Assembly: GCA_030847615.1 (NCBI GenBank)
Contig: JAUMIR010000001.1
Location: 445,958,687 to 446,022,686 of the forward strand
Source of the DNA: Gambelia wislizenii
Taxonomy: Eukaryota > Chordata > Lepidosauria > Squamata > Crotaphytidae
DNA: 64,000 bases
Reading direction: 5' to 3'
Made by a program: the position numbers and the translations under genes. The notes beneath the pieces are model-generated. The model was not told where the DNA came from. It searched no databases and saw only the letters and a list, made by a program, of their open reading frames with translations. Positions 43,736-54,718 of this stretch are shown in pieces; the first letter of the stretch is position 1; every line of letters starts with the position of its first letter.

Positions 43736-44600
43736 CATTCCTTCATTCCCCTCTTTTTCCATATTAAGGCAGTGGTTGGAATTTTACTTCAATCCAGCAG
43801 CCAGGATATATTCCACAACACCTGAGGGCAGCAGTCTATTTGAGGGCGCAGAAGGCATGGGGTGCCCAGATCTGTCCCCCAACATATCACCAGCTCTCCT
43901 CCACAGCCTCTGCCAACTGAAGCAGCCATTTCACTCTAGCTAATGGTAGGAGTGGCCCTGTGGGGTAGAAGAATGGTCTCTTGTGATGAAAAAGTACTGA
44001 TGAATTAAGGAGCTCAGTAGACCCAGGGTCTCATGAAAAAGCCAGACAAATGTTAGCTATTAACTTATTATTGTTGCATTTTTGTTTGGGGATTTTTAAA
44101 ATATATTGTAGGCCAAAATTACATGGTACGCCTTGGATACTACACACCTTCATTTGGCTAGTGAGTTGTGATTTGCTGCTTCACCAAAGACAGCAAAATG
44201 TTTCCTGCCCAACTCTGCACATCACAGTAATAATCAAGGCTCATTAACAGCCTCCACACAGAAGCAACTGAATTGTCTGTGTTAACTTCTTGAGTTCTTC
44301 TAATTGGATTCCAAGATAGATCATGCAAAGGGAACTTTCCTCTCCTATTTTCTGGGGAACAGTGACCATTTCCTATTCTGTAGCATAGGTATTTCTTGGA
44401 AATTCAAAGAAAATTCGCTAAACCTTGAGGGGAATGAGGCAAGGAAGCAGAGCAGGCAGCTTGCATTTCAGCAGATTGTAGATGGACCCGAAGTATTTGA
44501 AGATGTATCGATTTAGGCAGACGAAACCGACTATTACAGCACAGAAACTGAATCAGAACGGCTGGATGTTTTCTTATCAAACACACTAAACTCCCAAGTG
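43736..44600. other. intergenic just upstream of the JDP2 promoter, nothing recognised
   Basis: No recognised repeat or exon between the last retroelement and the promoter island. Proximal enhancers would be expected in this interval, but none can be named. Confidence 0.35.
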
Positions 44601-44604
44601 TCTT

Positions 44605-44660
44605 CCCCACCCTTCCAGATGTGTTAGACTACAGCTCCCATCATTCCCCCGCCGACAGCC
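44605..44660. mobile_element. MITE remnant at the edge of the promoter island
   Basis: CCTTCCAGATGTGTTAGACTACAGCTCCCATCATTCC is the left arm of the palindromic CCAGATGT family; the right arm is missing. Confidence 0.6.
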
Positions 44661-45056
44661 ATGCTGATCTTTTTCGCACGAGTTGGCTGAGCGCTTTGCT
44701 GGATGATGTTGATGTTGATGATGATCCCCTTCCTTCAGTGTTAGCCACCCAGGGTGAGCGTGTAAGCCAGGGGAGGACCCCACTCCCACCTCAGCCCCCC
44801 GTCCTTCTTTCCCAAAGCGGCGAGGCCGGGGGTCGCAGCCTGCCTGGAAGTCTGACCTGGCAGCCCCTCCGCCTGCGGACTCCAGCAGGGGCCGGCGCTC
44901 TGCCCATGCTCAGAGTCGCCCCCGCCTTAGCCCTGGGACTGGTCTCTCGCCTTGGCCAGGGGAGGAAGGGAAAGCGGGGCCCGGAGGGAGCGGCGCGTGG
45001 CGGTGGTCCCGCCCCCGGCCGGCCCTCCCCCCCTCCTCCTCCTCCCCCTCCCACCT

Positions 45057-45064
45057 TGACGTCT
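45057..45064 (+). promoter_or_regulatory. CRE/ATF-like site TGACGTCT
   Basis: One base from the CRE palindrome TGACGTCA, and 61 bp upstream of the TATA box. JDP2 itself, with ATF and Jun partners, binds CRE and TRE sites, so feedback or stress control of this promoter is a reasonable inference. Occupancy is not shown. Confidence 0.55.
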
Positions 45065-45124
45065 GGAGCTGGCAGCCCGGCCGGTTCCGCATTCCCGACC
45101 CCTCCCCGCCAGCCCAGGGCCCGC

Positions 45125-45131
45125 TATATAA
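45125..45131 (+). promoter_or_regulatory. TATA box TATATAA
   Basis: A canonical TATATAA in a GC-rich context predicts a start site about 30 bp downstream, near 45155. TATA boxes inside CpG islands are common at inducible bZIP genes. Confidence 0.7.
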
Positions 45132-45138
45132 CCGGGGC

Positions 45139-45147
45139 TGATGCAAC
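45139..45147 (+). promoter_or_regulatory. C/EBP-ATF composite-like site TGATGCAAC
   Basis: Fits the TGATGNAA core of amino-acid/ER stress response elements, immediately downstream of the TATA box. Its position between TATA and predicted start is unusual. A chance match is possible. Confidence 0.35.
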
Positions 45148-45154
45148 CCACCCA

Positions 45155-45461
45155 GCCGCCCGACGCAGCCTGCGGGAGCGAGCGCCAGGGAGCCGGGCAC
45201 CGACGCACCGCCACGGCCGGGCTGCTGCTGCTGCTCTTGCCGCCGCCCCTGAGACCCTCCTCCGCTGGCCTCGCCGCCGCCGCCGCCGCCTCCTCCCGGC
45301 CCCGGGCTGGGCTGGCCCCGGCGGGCCTGGACGAGAGAGAGGCCCAGCGCCGCTCCCGGAGCTGGGCGGCGGCGGCGGAGCTGAGCGGCGGGCCAGCCGC
45401 CTCCCGCTGCAGCCGGGCCCCGGGGACGCCTTCGCCGCCGGCGCCTGAGTCCGCTCGGTGG
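45155..45461 (+). other. JDP2: JDP2 untranslated exon 1 (inferred)
   Basis: Start placed about 30 bp after the TATA box. The 3' end is placed at a candidate donor: either CTCG|GTGGGT (after 45457) or TGG|GTACAG (after 45461). The 5' coding exon starts with its own acceptor at 60766 and carries only 23 nt before the ATG, so most of the leader must come from upstream exon(s). Exact ends and possible alternative first exons need transcripts. Confidence 0.5.
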
Positions 45462-45900
45462 GTACAGCGGGGGTGGGTGGGCGGGTGGGCGCAGGGGGGC
45501 CGCTCCGCGTGGGTCTGCCTTCCCTCCCTCCGCCTGCCGAGGCTGCCCCGTCGGAGCGGGGGGTGTCTTCGGCGGCTCTGCCTGGGTGGGCCTCTGCCTT
45601 TCCCGAGGGCGGGAGCGCTCCTGCCCCCAAGCCCCCTTGCCTCGGGCCCCCGCCGCGCCTCGCCTCGGCCGGATGAGGGACTCCTGAAGAGCCCCCTGCC
45701 CTGCTGACGTTTAGGGGGCTGCGGGATGTTTTACCCCCCCCCACCCCAGCCCCGTCCAGTGGGAAGAGGGGGGGGGTCTGCTCGGCTGGCGCTGGCGGCT
45801 CGGGAGACCCCGGCGAGGCTGGACTTGTTTCCGACGGGTTAGCGCCGAGTAGCTCGTAGACCAGGCAGCCTCTGCCCACCCTGCGGCTTCAGGCGCCTTC

Positions 45901-46590
45901 TCCTTCCTTCCTGGGGCCTGGGAATTTGGGTTAGACAAGGACCCTGGAGGGGATGAAGCCTCAAGATAGGATCCTCCCTAGCAAAATCTTAGGATACCAT
46001 TATTTAGATCCGATTAGCTACAAGAACAGGGAAAGGGGCGGGTGTGTAGGATGCATCCCGGACCAAAGGTGACCCTTTGCTAGGTGTCCACACGTCAGAT
46101 CACTTGGAGGGCTGCCTTGTTTTGGCCACAGAAAAGTTTCTTGGTTACCATCTTAATTCACAGTGTTTTCTTTTTAAACCCCCCCCCCCACTTTGTGGCT
46201 AATCCCTTTTCTCTCCCAGGTCCCCCTCCCTTCTCATTCTGCAGCAACAGAGATTTTTTTGCTCCATTTGCTCTGCTCCTTTTCTTTCCCTACCCTCATG
46301 CATACTCCATCTTAAAGTTTCCCCCCTCCTTCTTTCTTAACTCTCCAGTTTCGGCTCTGTTACTGTCTCCCACTACCCACTCCTCATGGGCATCAAGGTA
46401 GCAATAGCACACCAGGTTCTTGGGTGCCCCCTCCCTGGCATTTCCCATGCTGCATCCCCACCCAGCATTTCACACCCATGAACGGGTCTTTGGGAAAGGT
46501 GGGGTGTGAACCCAGCAAGGAAAACTGCTGTCAACTACACTCTAGCCTTGGGTGGGACTGGCAGGAGCTCACCCACCCACCAAATAAACA
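45901..46590 (+). other. JDP2 intron 1, 5' part, nothing recognised
   Basis: The transition out of the island is unremarkable. A C run occurs near 46181. Confidence 0.4.
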
Positions 46591-46594
46591 ACAA

Positions 46595-46720
46595 CAGAGC
46601 ATGGAAAAGTTCCTTTTTTGGACTGCATCTCCCAGAATCCACTGACCATGCTGCATGGGAGGGTTCTGAGAGCTGTGATACAAAAAAATAGAACTTTTCT
46701 GTATCTTTTTGCAGAGCTTG
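46595..46720. mobile_element. palindromic MITE ('CTCCCAGAATCC' type) in intron 1
   Basis: GAGCATGGAAAAGTTCCTTTTTTGGACTGCATCTCCCAGAATCC is opposed to GGGAGGGTTCTGAGAGCTGTGATAC...GAACTTTTC. Same family as 60490-60615. Confidence 0.7.
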
Positions 46721-48949
46721 GGAAAGGGCTGCAAGCTGTATCTACTGTACAGAATTTGGAATTGGTGTGTGAAAATTGTGATGGGTTGCAGCCGGGTGGG
46801 CTGCCATGTAATAAAGAATAATGTAAGCTTCAGGCCTTCCTGCCCATCTTTGTTTCCCACTGTAGTTGCTACTTGTGTACATTCCTGGTGTCCCTTCTTG
46901 TCCACGAGAATGTCCTTGTGTGACTGATCCTGGGTGTATGCATCCCCCTCCATTCATGTGTCCAGCGAAGCAGAAAAGATCATGCAAGTGTCTGTTTTCT
47001 CCTTTGGGGGCAGGGAAGGGGCTTGTTTGCTGCTTAGTCTGGGCTAGGCCCTGCCTGGAGGAGCTGGAAAAATGATTTCCAAGGCTTGCAAGTTGCACAG
47101 CTTTGGGCATGCCTTGTTATTTTAGCCACACCTTTTCTGGTATGTTAAGAAGGACAGGCAGGCAGGTTAGGTTTTACAGACTCACATGCAGTGCAGAGAG
47201 CATCTTTCCAGGGCAGCATATTTTCAGTGTTTTGGTGTTTATTTGCCAAAAAATGCTGGGCTTCTGGCTGTTGTTTTTGGCTAAATCCTGGACTTATTGC
47301 ACCTTTTGGTACAATCCAAGAAACTAGTTTTTGGGTTTTTTAAAAAAGTTGAGATTATATAAGCAAACCTCTGAACCAGCAAGATTTGTTTTTTATTTTG
47401 CCCTGTCTCCCCACAAATTTAGAAATACTTCTGTTTAGAACTGCCACTCCCAGAATCCTCCAGCGGCCATAGTTGGGAACCTTGCTGGCTGACAAATTGT
47501 ACAAGTTGTAGTAAACAATAAATGTTCAGACTGAGCAGATTTGCTTCTGATCGTGGCCCTGCACTTCAAATCTACCATAACTCATGCATTAGAGCACATA
47601 TTGTGTAGGCCAGTAATGCTAGGTTTTTGTTTGTTTGTTGTAGATAGCTCTTTTTCACATCAGTGGTCTGTACCCTGTGGTAACACACATTAAGAATCGT
47701 GTCAGTTCAAAGCCAGCAACGCTTAGTTCTGTCTCAGCTCTTTTTAGTATTGTGACCCATGTCATAAATGTACTATGCCATGAATGTTTCTTCTTTTTCC
47801 AGTCCTTCCAGTTAAACATGAAAAAGAAAGGAGCCCTAGAAACTGAATGAACAGAGACAGTTCTAAGTCCACTTTAGCAATCAGGCATGAAGTGGAATTA
47901 AAGTCAGTCTTCTGTACTCCATTCCAGAAGGCAGTTTTTTCTCTGTCCCCCACTCCCTGCCTCTGGTGGTAGGGAAATAGGTTGGAGATCGAATTGAGAG
48001 GAAGGAGAAATACCAAGAGAGAAAAAATGAGTGTGAGAGAGAAAAGAGCAGGCAGCAGTCACATTATGTTTCCATTTTCCTTTAATGAAGGCCCTGTGGA
48101 GGTGTATTTGAAAACACAGGGTCTCCTATGCCCTCAAGGTGGGTGAGAACACTCTCTTGGCTGGTTCCAGGGCCATATGCAACGTATGGTGGCCAATGAA
48201 ATGGGGCCTGGCTCATTTTGTTGCTTGTCTTGGCAGCTCACTTCATGGCTTGTATTACTAGCCCTGGAACGCAACCACTGCCAAACTCCGTGTGTGTGTG
48301 TGAGTGTGTGTTGGGGCTTGGAGAGCTTAGCAGAGACAAATGCTTTACTGAATCAGGCTAGGAATTTTTCAACTTGTTTCTTGAAGCCTACATGAAAAAT
48401 ATCTGCAGGCTTTTGCCAGGGATTTCCACTGGGAATCTGCAAGCTTGTGGGAGTGTCTGTATACCAGTTGTTAGGATGTCAAATTCTTTGTGTGGCTCAT
48501 GAGGATTTATAAAATGCCCATTTGCGTGGGTGGGTAGACGGGATATGAAATTTATAATCCAAATCCACCCTTTCCATGAGGAACAGCAGCCTGCTGTCTC
48601 AGGAATACTTGGCTTGCTTGCGAGGATTGGACAGATAACTGAAACGCAAATTTCTGAACTTTTTTTCTGTTATTTCTCACCTTTCCCTCCCTTTTAACGT
48701 CTAAGCCTTTGTCCTGTAATTCCTAACCTTCCTGTTCTTAAAATGTACAGGAATATTGTGCCCCTTTCACAATATTAGTACCATTTTCTTTATCCCCATA
48801 TGCTCTGCATCTCTGTAGTCTTTGCTCACGAAGCGTCGGTGGTATATTTGCAGACCCTGTTGTTATTGCAGTGGAAATAGTTCCAGAATTGACAGCCTTA
48901 TGAAGTTGTCAACAAATTGCCTTTCATTTCCATCCTTTGCTAGCATTCT
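46721..48949 (+). other. JDP2 intron 1, mostly unrecognised
   Basis: A worn palindromic MITE half is visible at about 47435-47520 (CTGCCACTCCCAGAATCCTCC and ACAAGTTGTAGTAAAC) and a GT run near 48290. Otherwise no recognised feature. First introns often hold enhancers; none can be named here. Confidence 0.35.
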
Positions 48950-48951
48950 AG

Positions 48952-49178
48952 GACTGCTGCCACACTGAAGAAATAATGCAGTTTGATACCACTTTAACTA
49001 TCATGGTTCCATGCTATGGAATCCTGAGAATTTGTAGTTTGTTGTAGCACCAGAGCTCTCTAACAGAGAAGGCTAAATATCTCACCAAAGTACAAATTCC
49101 AGAATTCCATAGCATTGAGCCATGGCGGTTAAAGTGCTGTCAAACTGGATTATTTCTGCAGTGTAGCAGCAGCCTAGG
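48952..49178. mobile_element. palindromic MITE ('AAATAATGCAGTTTGA' type)
   Basis: CTGCTGCCACACTGAAGAAATAATGCAGTTTGATACCACTTTAACT is opposed to GTTAAAGTGCTGTCAAACTGGATTATTTCTGCAGTGTAGCAGCAGCC. Arms are about 100 bp with moderate divergence. It shares the GGTTCCATGCTATGGAATCC/GGATTCCATAGCA inner palindrome style of the 10225 type. Confidence 0.85.
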
Positions 49179-49209
49179 TTGGACTTCATTAGATGCTAAT
49201 GTTAACATA

Positions 49210-49262
49210 TGGGAACCACTTTGGGTCCCAAATTGGGAAAAAGGCAGGATATGAATAAAATG
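49210..49262 (+). mobile_element. LINE 3' end fragment
   Basis: GGAACCACTTTGGGTCCCAAATTGGGAAAAAGGCAGGATATGAATAAAATGA is a LINE 3' end, worn copy of the one at 53195-53282. A CR1 sits directly after it. Confidence 0.6.
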
Positions 49263-49271
49263 ACATGTTCT

Positions 49272-49766
49272 TCCAGTTCTGGGCACCACAATTCAGGAAG
49301 GATATTGAGAAGCTGGAACGTGTCCAGAGGAGGGCGACCAGGATGGTGGGAGGTCTGGAAGCCATGGCCTATGAGGAGCGGCTTAGGGGGCTGGGTATGT
49401 TTAGTCTGGAGAAGAGAAGGTTGAGAGGTGACATGATAGCCTTGTTTAAATATTTGAAGGAATGTCATACTGAGGATGGAGCAAGCTTGTTTTCTGCTGC
49501 TCCAGAGACTAGGACACGGAGCAATGGGTTCAAACTACAGGAAAAGAGATTCCATCTAAACATTAGGAAGAACTTCCTGACAGTAAGAACTGTTCGGAAG
49601 TGGAATACACTGCCTCATAGTGTGGAAGAGTCTCCTTCTTTGCAGGTTTTTAAACAGAGGCTGGATGGCTATCTGTAGGGAAGGATTTGATTGTATATTC
49701 TTGCATGGCAGGGAGTTGGACTGGAGGGTCCTTGTGGTCTCTTCCAACTCCATGATTCTATGATTC
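49272..49766 (+). mobile_element. CR1 LINE, 5'-truncated young copy in intron 1
   Basis: The frame 49265-49678 is intact over [40 protein letters not shown] and NFLTVRTVRKWNTLPHSV. It ends with TTCCAACTCCATGATTCTATGATTC, the CR1 3' end. By eye it is very similar to 35800-36270, the same subfamily, so both are relatively recent. Confidence 0.9.
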
Positions 49767-49824
49767 CTTTTAACCATTATTTGAGTGAGAAGCTTAGAGG
49801 GGCATACTGTAGAGCATCTGTTCT

Positions 49825-49925
49825 CCATGTTGGATGGCCAGGCATTGCTGGACTTCAACCCAATGTTCAGGTATTCAAGGAGTTGCCGTACAAATGTCTG
49901 GAGGGCTGCAGAGCTTGAGCACCCC
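49825..49925. mobile_element. worn MITE fragment
   Basis: CTGTTCTCCATGTTGGATGGCCAGGCATTGCTGGACTTCAACCC and TGTCTGGAGGGCTGCAGAGCTTGAGCACCCCTG. Related to the CCAGATGT family ending in 'ggccacag..ccCACCCCTG'. Confidence 0.45.
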
Positions 49926-50860
49926 TGATCTGGAACATCACAGATTCAGTGAGATGACAACAGCCATAATTCTCAACCTGTATGTTCATGCTTACACTCA
50001 GAACCAGTGTTGGGTCTAGATTTTTGAAAGCCCTTGAGCAGATGTCTGCAGTGCCCTGCCTCCTTCTTTGGGCCACATCCTATTTATCTATTCCTTTGGG
50101 CCCAGCCCACATAACCCAGAGAGGGCTTAGAGCAGAAGGACTTGGAAGCTCTGGGGATTGGCAGTAGTCTGCGTGCTGTGTAGGCCTTGGAACAAAACAG
50201 CCACCCCTGAAACCTCTGGCTGTGCTCTAGATATAGTGTACTGAGTAGACATGAGAGATCATTAGGGCAGCAATAGGCAATCAGACTACATAGGTCATGG
50301 CTGCAATGCTGGTAGGATCTGGTATCTGGTTATATTTTGTACCTATGAGCCTATTTCTGTATGTTGTGGTTGGACTTGAGGCCTATAAACTTGGGACCTG
50401 AATACCTGGCTCTGGATCATAGTTTATTGATTGTCCATTTCTGCCTTATTGGGGAACACAAACTGAAAAGGGCTGCCTAAGGAGGAGATTGAGTGGAGAA
50501 AGTGCAGCCTCAGGTCTTGTTGATCTGCAGTTCCTAGCCCACTTACCCAATAGGGAGGGATGATAGGTGTTGCAATCCAAATACATCTGGAAGTCCACAC
50601 ATTCCCCCTGCTCATCCTTGGTGTGAAACATTTCTCTGATGTGTAGGCAAGAACATACTTCATCAAGCACATGGGAAAGAGAAAACACTACTAGGTTGAT
50701 GTAAAAATGGCTTGATGAAGAGTGAAAAGTAAATGCAGCCCTAGTCCAAACATTTAACTTGTTGCATGCTGAAAGAGCAAGCAAGTGCTCTGCCATCTAT
50801 ATGGTCATGACTAACATAGGGGCATGTAGTTTAGAAGGCTCTAGGCTAGGAGTGGGAATT
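49926..50860 (+). other. JDP2 intron 1, nothing recognised
   Basis: No recognised feature. The minus frame 50446-50796 has no recognisable family. Confidence 0.35.
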
Positions 50861-50867
50861 CTGTGGC

Positions 50868-50990
50868 CTTCCAGATGATATGGAACTGCAGCTCTCAGCC
50901 TTCCTCACCACTGGCTTTGTTGACTAGGGCTGCTGGAGTTGCAGGCCTGTAACAGCTGCAGGGCCACATGATTCCCATTCTTGTTCTAGG
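50868..50990. mobile_element. worn palindromic MITE
   Basis: GTGGCCTTCCAGATGATATGGAACTGCAGCTCTCAGCC is opposed to GGGCTGCTGGAGTTGCAGGCCTGTAACAGCTGCAGGGCCACATG. CCAGATGT family. Confidence 0.6.
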
Positions 50991-51199
50991 CGTTTGTGAA
51001 ATTGTTCCCTCTCCTCTCACCCCCCCCCACCCCTGCAAAAAGGGAAGGGAAAAGGCTAGGCCTATGTCACAATTCACACATTCTAGTTAACTCATGGGAG
51101 TGTGAGATCTGCTTATCTTGCATAGCAGTGAGGAAGTGTGCTTGTTGCTCCATTTTGTGGGAAAGATCTGTAGCCTAGGTAAATATGAATTAGGACATC

Positions 51200-51340
51200 C
51201 TTCCCAAACCTAATACAACAAAATCCAAAATCCACAAAACAGTGATACTTTTATTGGCCAACCAAAATGCATAAGATGCATCATACAAGCTTTCGGAGCT
51301 TCACTGGCTTCTTCATCAGGTAAAGATGTTGAAAATCATA
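51200..51340 (-). mobile_element. Penelope-like element 3' end
   Basis: Minus strand reads CTGATGAAGAAGCCAGTGAAGCTCCGAAAGCTTGTATGATGCATC, then TTTGGTTGGCCAATAAAAGTATCAC and a TTTTGTGGATTTTGGATTTTGTTG tail. This is a textbook Penelope-like 3' terminus. Confidence 0.75.
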
Positions 51341-51780
51341 CAGGAGAAGGAAAGTGACAGTGTTAAGAGTCACAGGCCTACATTTTGTTTCAGGTGTTAC
51401 TTCTGTTGTCAGTTAAGATAGTTTGGTGGGATCTCAGTGCAGGCAGAGGCCACTCCCCTTCTTGGCCAGGTGGGGACTAGGGACAAAGGGCAATAAAAGA
51501 CAGGTGATCAAATTTCAACTCCATTAGAGACAGAAAAGTAACTTCCTTTGAGATGCAGACTGCCCATGTTCTGTGTGAAGCTAACTGCCTCTTTCTTAGA
51601 CAGAGAACATTGAATTTCTCAGGAAGTCTCTGTACCTTTACATCTGGAAAAACATTTAGGTGCTGTATATGTAAAACTTGCCAATTGTAGTCCAAATGAA
51701 AGATTTACCTTTGTTGGTGATAAAAACCTCAAAGAGTGAAGTCCCAGTCCATTAGTTCCCTCTTGTTAAAGTTTTCCTAC
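51341..51780 (+). other. JDP2 intron 1, nothing recognised
   Basis: No recognised feature; may be further Penelope-like sequence. Confidence 0.3.
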
Positions 51781-51781
51781 T

Positions 51782-51868
51782 CCAGATGTGTTTGGGCTAC
51801 ACTGCTTCTCATCCCCAGGCAGCACAGCTCATGTGATGGAAGGTATAGTCCAACACATCTGGAGGGTG
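51782..51868. mobile_element. palindromic MITE ('CCAGATGTGTTTGG' type)
   Basis: CCAGATGTGTTTGGGCTACACTGC is opposed to GGTATAGTCCAACACATCTGGAGGG. Confidence 0.75.
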
Positions 51869-52003
51869 ACTGGTTCCTTCCCTTGAGGTAGTGAGTGATG
51901 TGAAATACCTTTCTGTCTGAGAGCCTAAAGAGCTGCTGTCAGCAATAGACCACACTGGATCAGATGGGCAAACAGTCTAACCTTATAGTTAGTTATCTTC
52001 TTA

Positions 52004-52547
52004 TGGGGTGGATCTACACAAGCCAGGATAGACTGACTCCCTGCTGGCATATCCTGGCTGTGGATCAGTTCCGTTCCTCCCCCATTACTGCCTCTAAACG
52101 GGAGGAAGTCCAGAAGGGCCCACTGCTGCAGCTGCCACCACCACCATGTCCCTCCTTGTCTCTGAAGGCAGGAAGCCAGCCTGCAATATGTGACCAAGGC
52201 CCCCTGCATGTGACCAATGTTGGTCTCATGCCGCGGGACTCCTTCCTGCCTCTGAGTGAGGCAGACTGGCAGGTGCAGCGAGGGCCAGCCTGCCAGGACT
52301 GTCTCCTATGGCCTCACGGTGCCCAATCCATTCCTTCCCATCAGGAACAGATTAAACCAGGTATTATTTTACAACACTGTATGGGGTCCTACCCTGCCTT
52401 CCCCTCATCTTAGCCCCCTCTCTGCCCTGGGGGTTATGAGGACTGCTCGGGGGCAGAAATGGGGCAAATGCCTTGCATCATCAGGACTGCAGGGCTCTTA
52501 AAATTGGGGTAAGATGGGGTATATTATCTGTCTAGACAAGCCCATGG
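52004..52547 (+). mobile_element. non-autonomous DNA element, TCTACAYR-ended family, most complete copy
   Basis: Starts GGATCTACACAAGCCAGGATAG and ends TGTCTAGACAAGCCC with weak inverted similarity of the ends. It has the same block order as the copies at 1962-3412, 13968-14492 and 16986-17180. The open frame 51964-52413 across it is not a gene. A likely target duplication was not resolved. Confidence 0.65.
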
Positions 52548-52554
52548 TCTTGTT

Positions 52555-52655
52555 AGCTGGGATCAGAGCTCAGGAAAGTTACTGTTTTGCACTATGACTC
52601 TCAGAATCCTCCAGGCAGCTGGGGGTTATAGTGCACAAACAACTTGAGCTCTGAA
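52555..52655. mobile_element. palindromic MITE ('CTCAGGAAAGTTACT' type)
   Basis: AGCTCAGGAAAGTTACTGTTTTGCACTATGACTCTCAGAATCCTCC is opposed to GCAGCTGGGGGTTATAGTGCACAAACAACTTGAGCTC. Confidence 0.65.
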
Positions 52656-53194
52656 TGAAATGTTATACAAACCAGAGACAGCCAGTAGATCTGCCACCGC
52701 AGGGAAGTGAATCCACTCAGATTTTATTGCTGCTCCTCTCAGAGCTGTGCTGGGTTGTATGGAGCTCTTGTTCAATGGGGAGCTGCTATGGTGGTGGTGG
52801 GGAGCAGTGGTGAAATACAGAGGATATCCATCACTCTTCCCCATGACAGGAGATCCACCAGCCATCCCTGGTGCAAACTGACCTGTCATACTGCAGAAAG
52901 CACTATGTCATCTTAACTGAGCAGAGTTATTCCAGTATGTTGTTCACATTGTGCCAAGATGGCAGATTGTCTATCTGCAAGATATGTCTTTTTTATCACG
53001 TTCCTACTGTCCTAGTGAAAGTAAACAGACTCTAAGGCAAATCCAGATTCCTGTCTCTGCAGGAAACAGGCCCTGCATTTTGGCTAGTAGCAGATAATTG
53101 CACATGCCTTCCAACCATTCCCCAGTATCTGTTGTTGTTGTTGTCATCATGATATGATGACTTGTTCGATTATATTCTAACTTCTTTATTTTCA
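52656..53194 (+). other. JDP2 intron 1, nothing recognised
   Basis: No recognised feature besides a short GTT run near 53130. Confidence 0.35.
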
Positions 53195-53282
53195 GTTTTT
53201 TAGCTTATCGTGTTTTAGCCTTACTTTGGGTCCCATGCTGGGTGAAAGGTGGCATATAAATGCAATACAATACAATACAATA
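53195..53282 (+). mobile_element. LINE 3' end with (AATAC)n tail
   Basis: TTACTTTGGGTCCCATGCTGGGTGAAAGGTGGCATATAAATGC followed by AATAC units. Better preserved relative of 49210-49262. Confidence 0.65.
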
Positions 53283-53283
53283 T

Positions 53284-53496
53284 GGTGCCTTCAAAGTCAC
53301 CTCCAACATATGGTAGCCTGTAATTGGTTTTTCTTCACAAGCTTTTTTCAGAGGGGGTTTGCCATTGGCTTCCTCTGAGGCCAAGAGGCCAACTTGTTTA
53401 AGGTTGCCCAGTGGGTTTCAAGGCTGAGCATAGATTCGAACTCTAGTCTCCCAGATTCCTAGACCAATACCCAAATTGATATACCATGCTGGCTCC
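53284..53496 (-). mobile_element. Sauria-type SINE, diverged
   Basis: GTGCCTTCAAAGTCACCTCCAACATATGGTAGCC, CAGAGGGGGTTTGCCATTGGCTTCCTCTGAGGC, TTGCCCAGTGGGTTTC, GATTCGAACTCTAGTCTCC (box B) and TATACCATGCTGGCTCC (head). Directly abuts the AATAC tail. Confidence 0.85.
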
Positions 53497-54718
53497 TGTC
53501 ATCATTATCTCATCATTAATTAAGGAAATATTTAGACCTTATACAGAGATTTTGTGATACCAGGGCTGCACGTTATTGGGCCTGCAACCTAGTTGTTCTC
53601 AGTCAGCCTGCTTTGGTAAGTAACTCTGTAAGGAACATGTAACAGTAGTGGCATTTTTAAGATTATCTGCAGAGACACAATGTTCAAGTAATAGCATTTT
53701 TCCTTCCTATTCTCTTTTTCCTAATGGAAAGGCTAGTTTACACTAAGTTCCTTTTGTGACAGTATGCAGACATCCTCCTGTAGCAAATCTGGCATCTTGT
53801 CACCGTGTCTGAACATAGCCTTCAAGGCTGCAGTGCAAGAAACACCTTCCAGAATATACACAGAATAGCACAGTTGTTTCCTGAGGGAGCACAGAGGCAG
53901 GTTCTTCCTTGTGATCTACCCACTGGAGGAGGAATGGGGAACAGCTGCCCTTTAGCTGTTGGAGTGATGAACCCTCCCATGAATCCTCACCACTAGCTGT
54001 ACTTGAAAGGGCTGGTGAGAGTTGCCATCCACTGGAGATGAGGTCCCTGGAGGTCCCAAGCTGTGTACATGTCTACACAGAAGTAAAAGCCCATTGACTT
54101 CAACAGAATGCATGCACAGAATTGTAGCCTAAGGCTACAATCTTACATCTGCTTACCTTCAACTTTGAACTCAGTCCAATTGACCAGAGTAGACATCTAT
54201 TTAACTAATTAGTTGACATATTTATATTCTATAATATTCTCATAACCTGAGTATAGTTTTGTGGGACAGGTTGGCACATTTTGTCTTAAATTATACCAAT
54301 CTGTAAGGAAACTCACTGAATTAAGAAGATTTGATTTCCAACTCAGAACTGTAGGTTTGGATCAACTTTGTTGGTTTGTTTTAAAAAGTAATAGCAGTGG
54401 TCACATTCTCATGTTTTCTCCACGTAGTGAATCAAGATGCAATCTGTTTCTTAAGAGATACAGCAAGAACTCCCTGCCATTACACAAACTTGTGGTGGTA
54501 TAAATCCTAGTCTGTTTCAGGGATGATGTACAGTTCAAATGGTGGCTGTCTAAATGGCTGTATGTGCAAGAATCTCACAAAAGTAAACTATGTTGATCTC
54601 TTAACTAACATGGCCTGGAATATGTCTCCAATATTGCATTCCTTCACATGTCTACGCAGGCCCATTGAATTCAGTGGATCTTACTTGCAAGTAAATGTGT
54701 ATAAGACTCAGGACCAGT
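53497..54718 (+). other. JDP2 intron 1, nothing recognised
   Basis: A worn palindromic fragment may lie at about 53990-54060. No exon is recognisable. Confidence 0.35.

Larger units (their letters stand above)
44760..45900. promoter_or_regulatory. JDP2: CpG island of JDP2
   Basis: About 1.1 kb of very GC-rich, CpG-dense sequence in otherwise AT-rich DNA. It contains a consensus-like GC box (CCCGCCCCC, 45008-45016), a CRE-like site, a TATA box and CGG-rich untranslated sequence. It is the only strong CpG island in the window and lies 15 kb upstream of the first JDP2 coding exon on the same strand, as expected for a gene with a non-coding first exon. Long open frames on both strands here reflect the lack of A/T-rich stop codons and are not genes. 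Confidence 0.85.

Noticed and set aside
44621..45448. 275-codon + strand open frame across the promoter island
   Set aside because: GC-rich sequence lacks stop codons. The translation is Pro/Ala/Gly/Arg-rich without domains, it starts in a MITE remnant, and it runs through the TATA box.
45141..45707. 188-codon frame with a leucine run resembling a signal peptide
   Set aside because: Its ATG lies before the start site predicted from the TATA box, and the Leu/Ala runs come from CTG/GCC repeats.
45124..45879. 251-codon minus-strand open frame in the island
   Set aside because: Same composition effect, overlapping the + frame; low-complexity translation, no family.
52047..52413. Open frame in the DNA element at 52004-52547 as a gene
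   Set aside because: The matching copies at 2 kb and 14 kb carry different frames, and no transposase motif is present.
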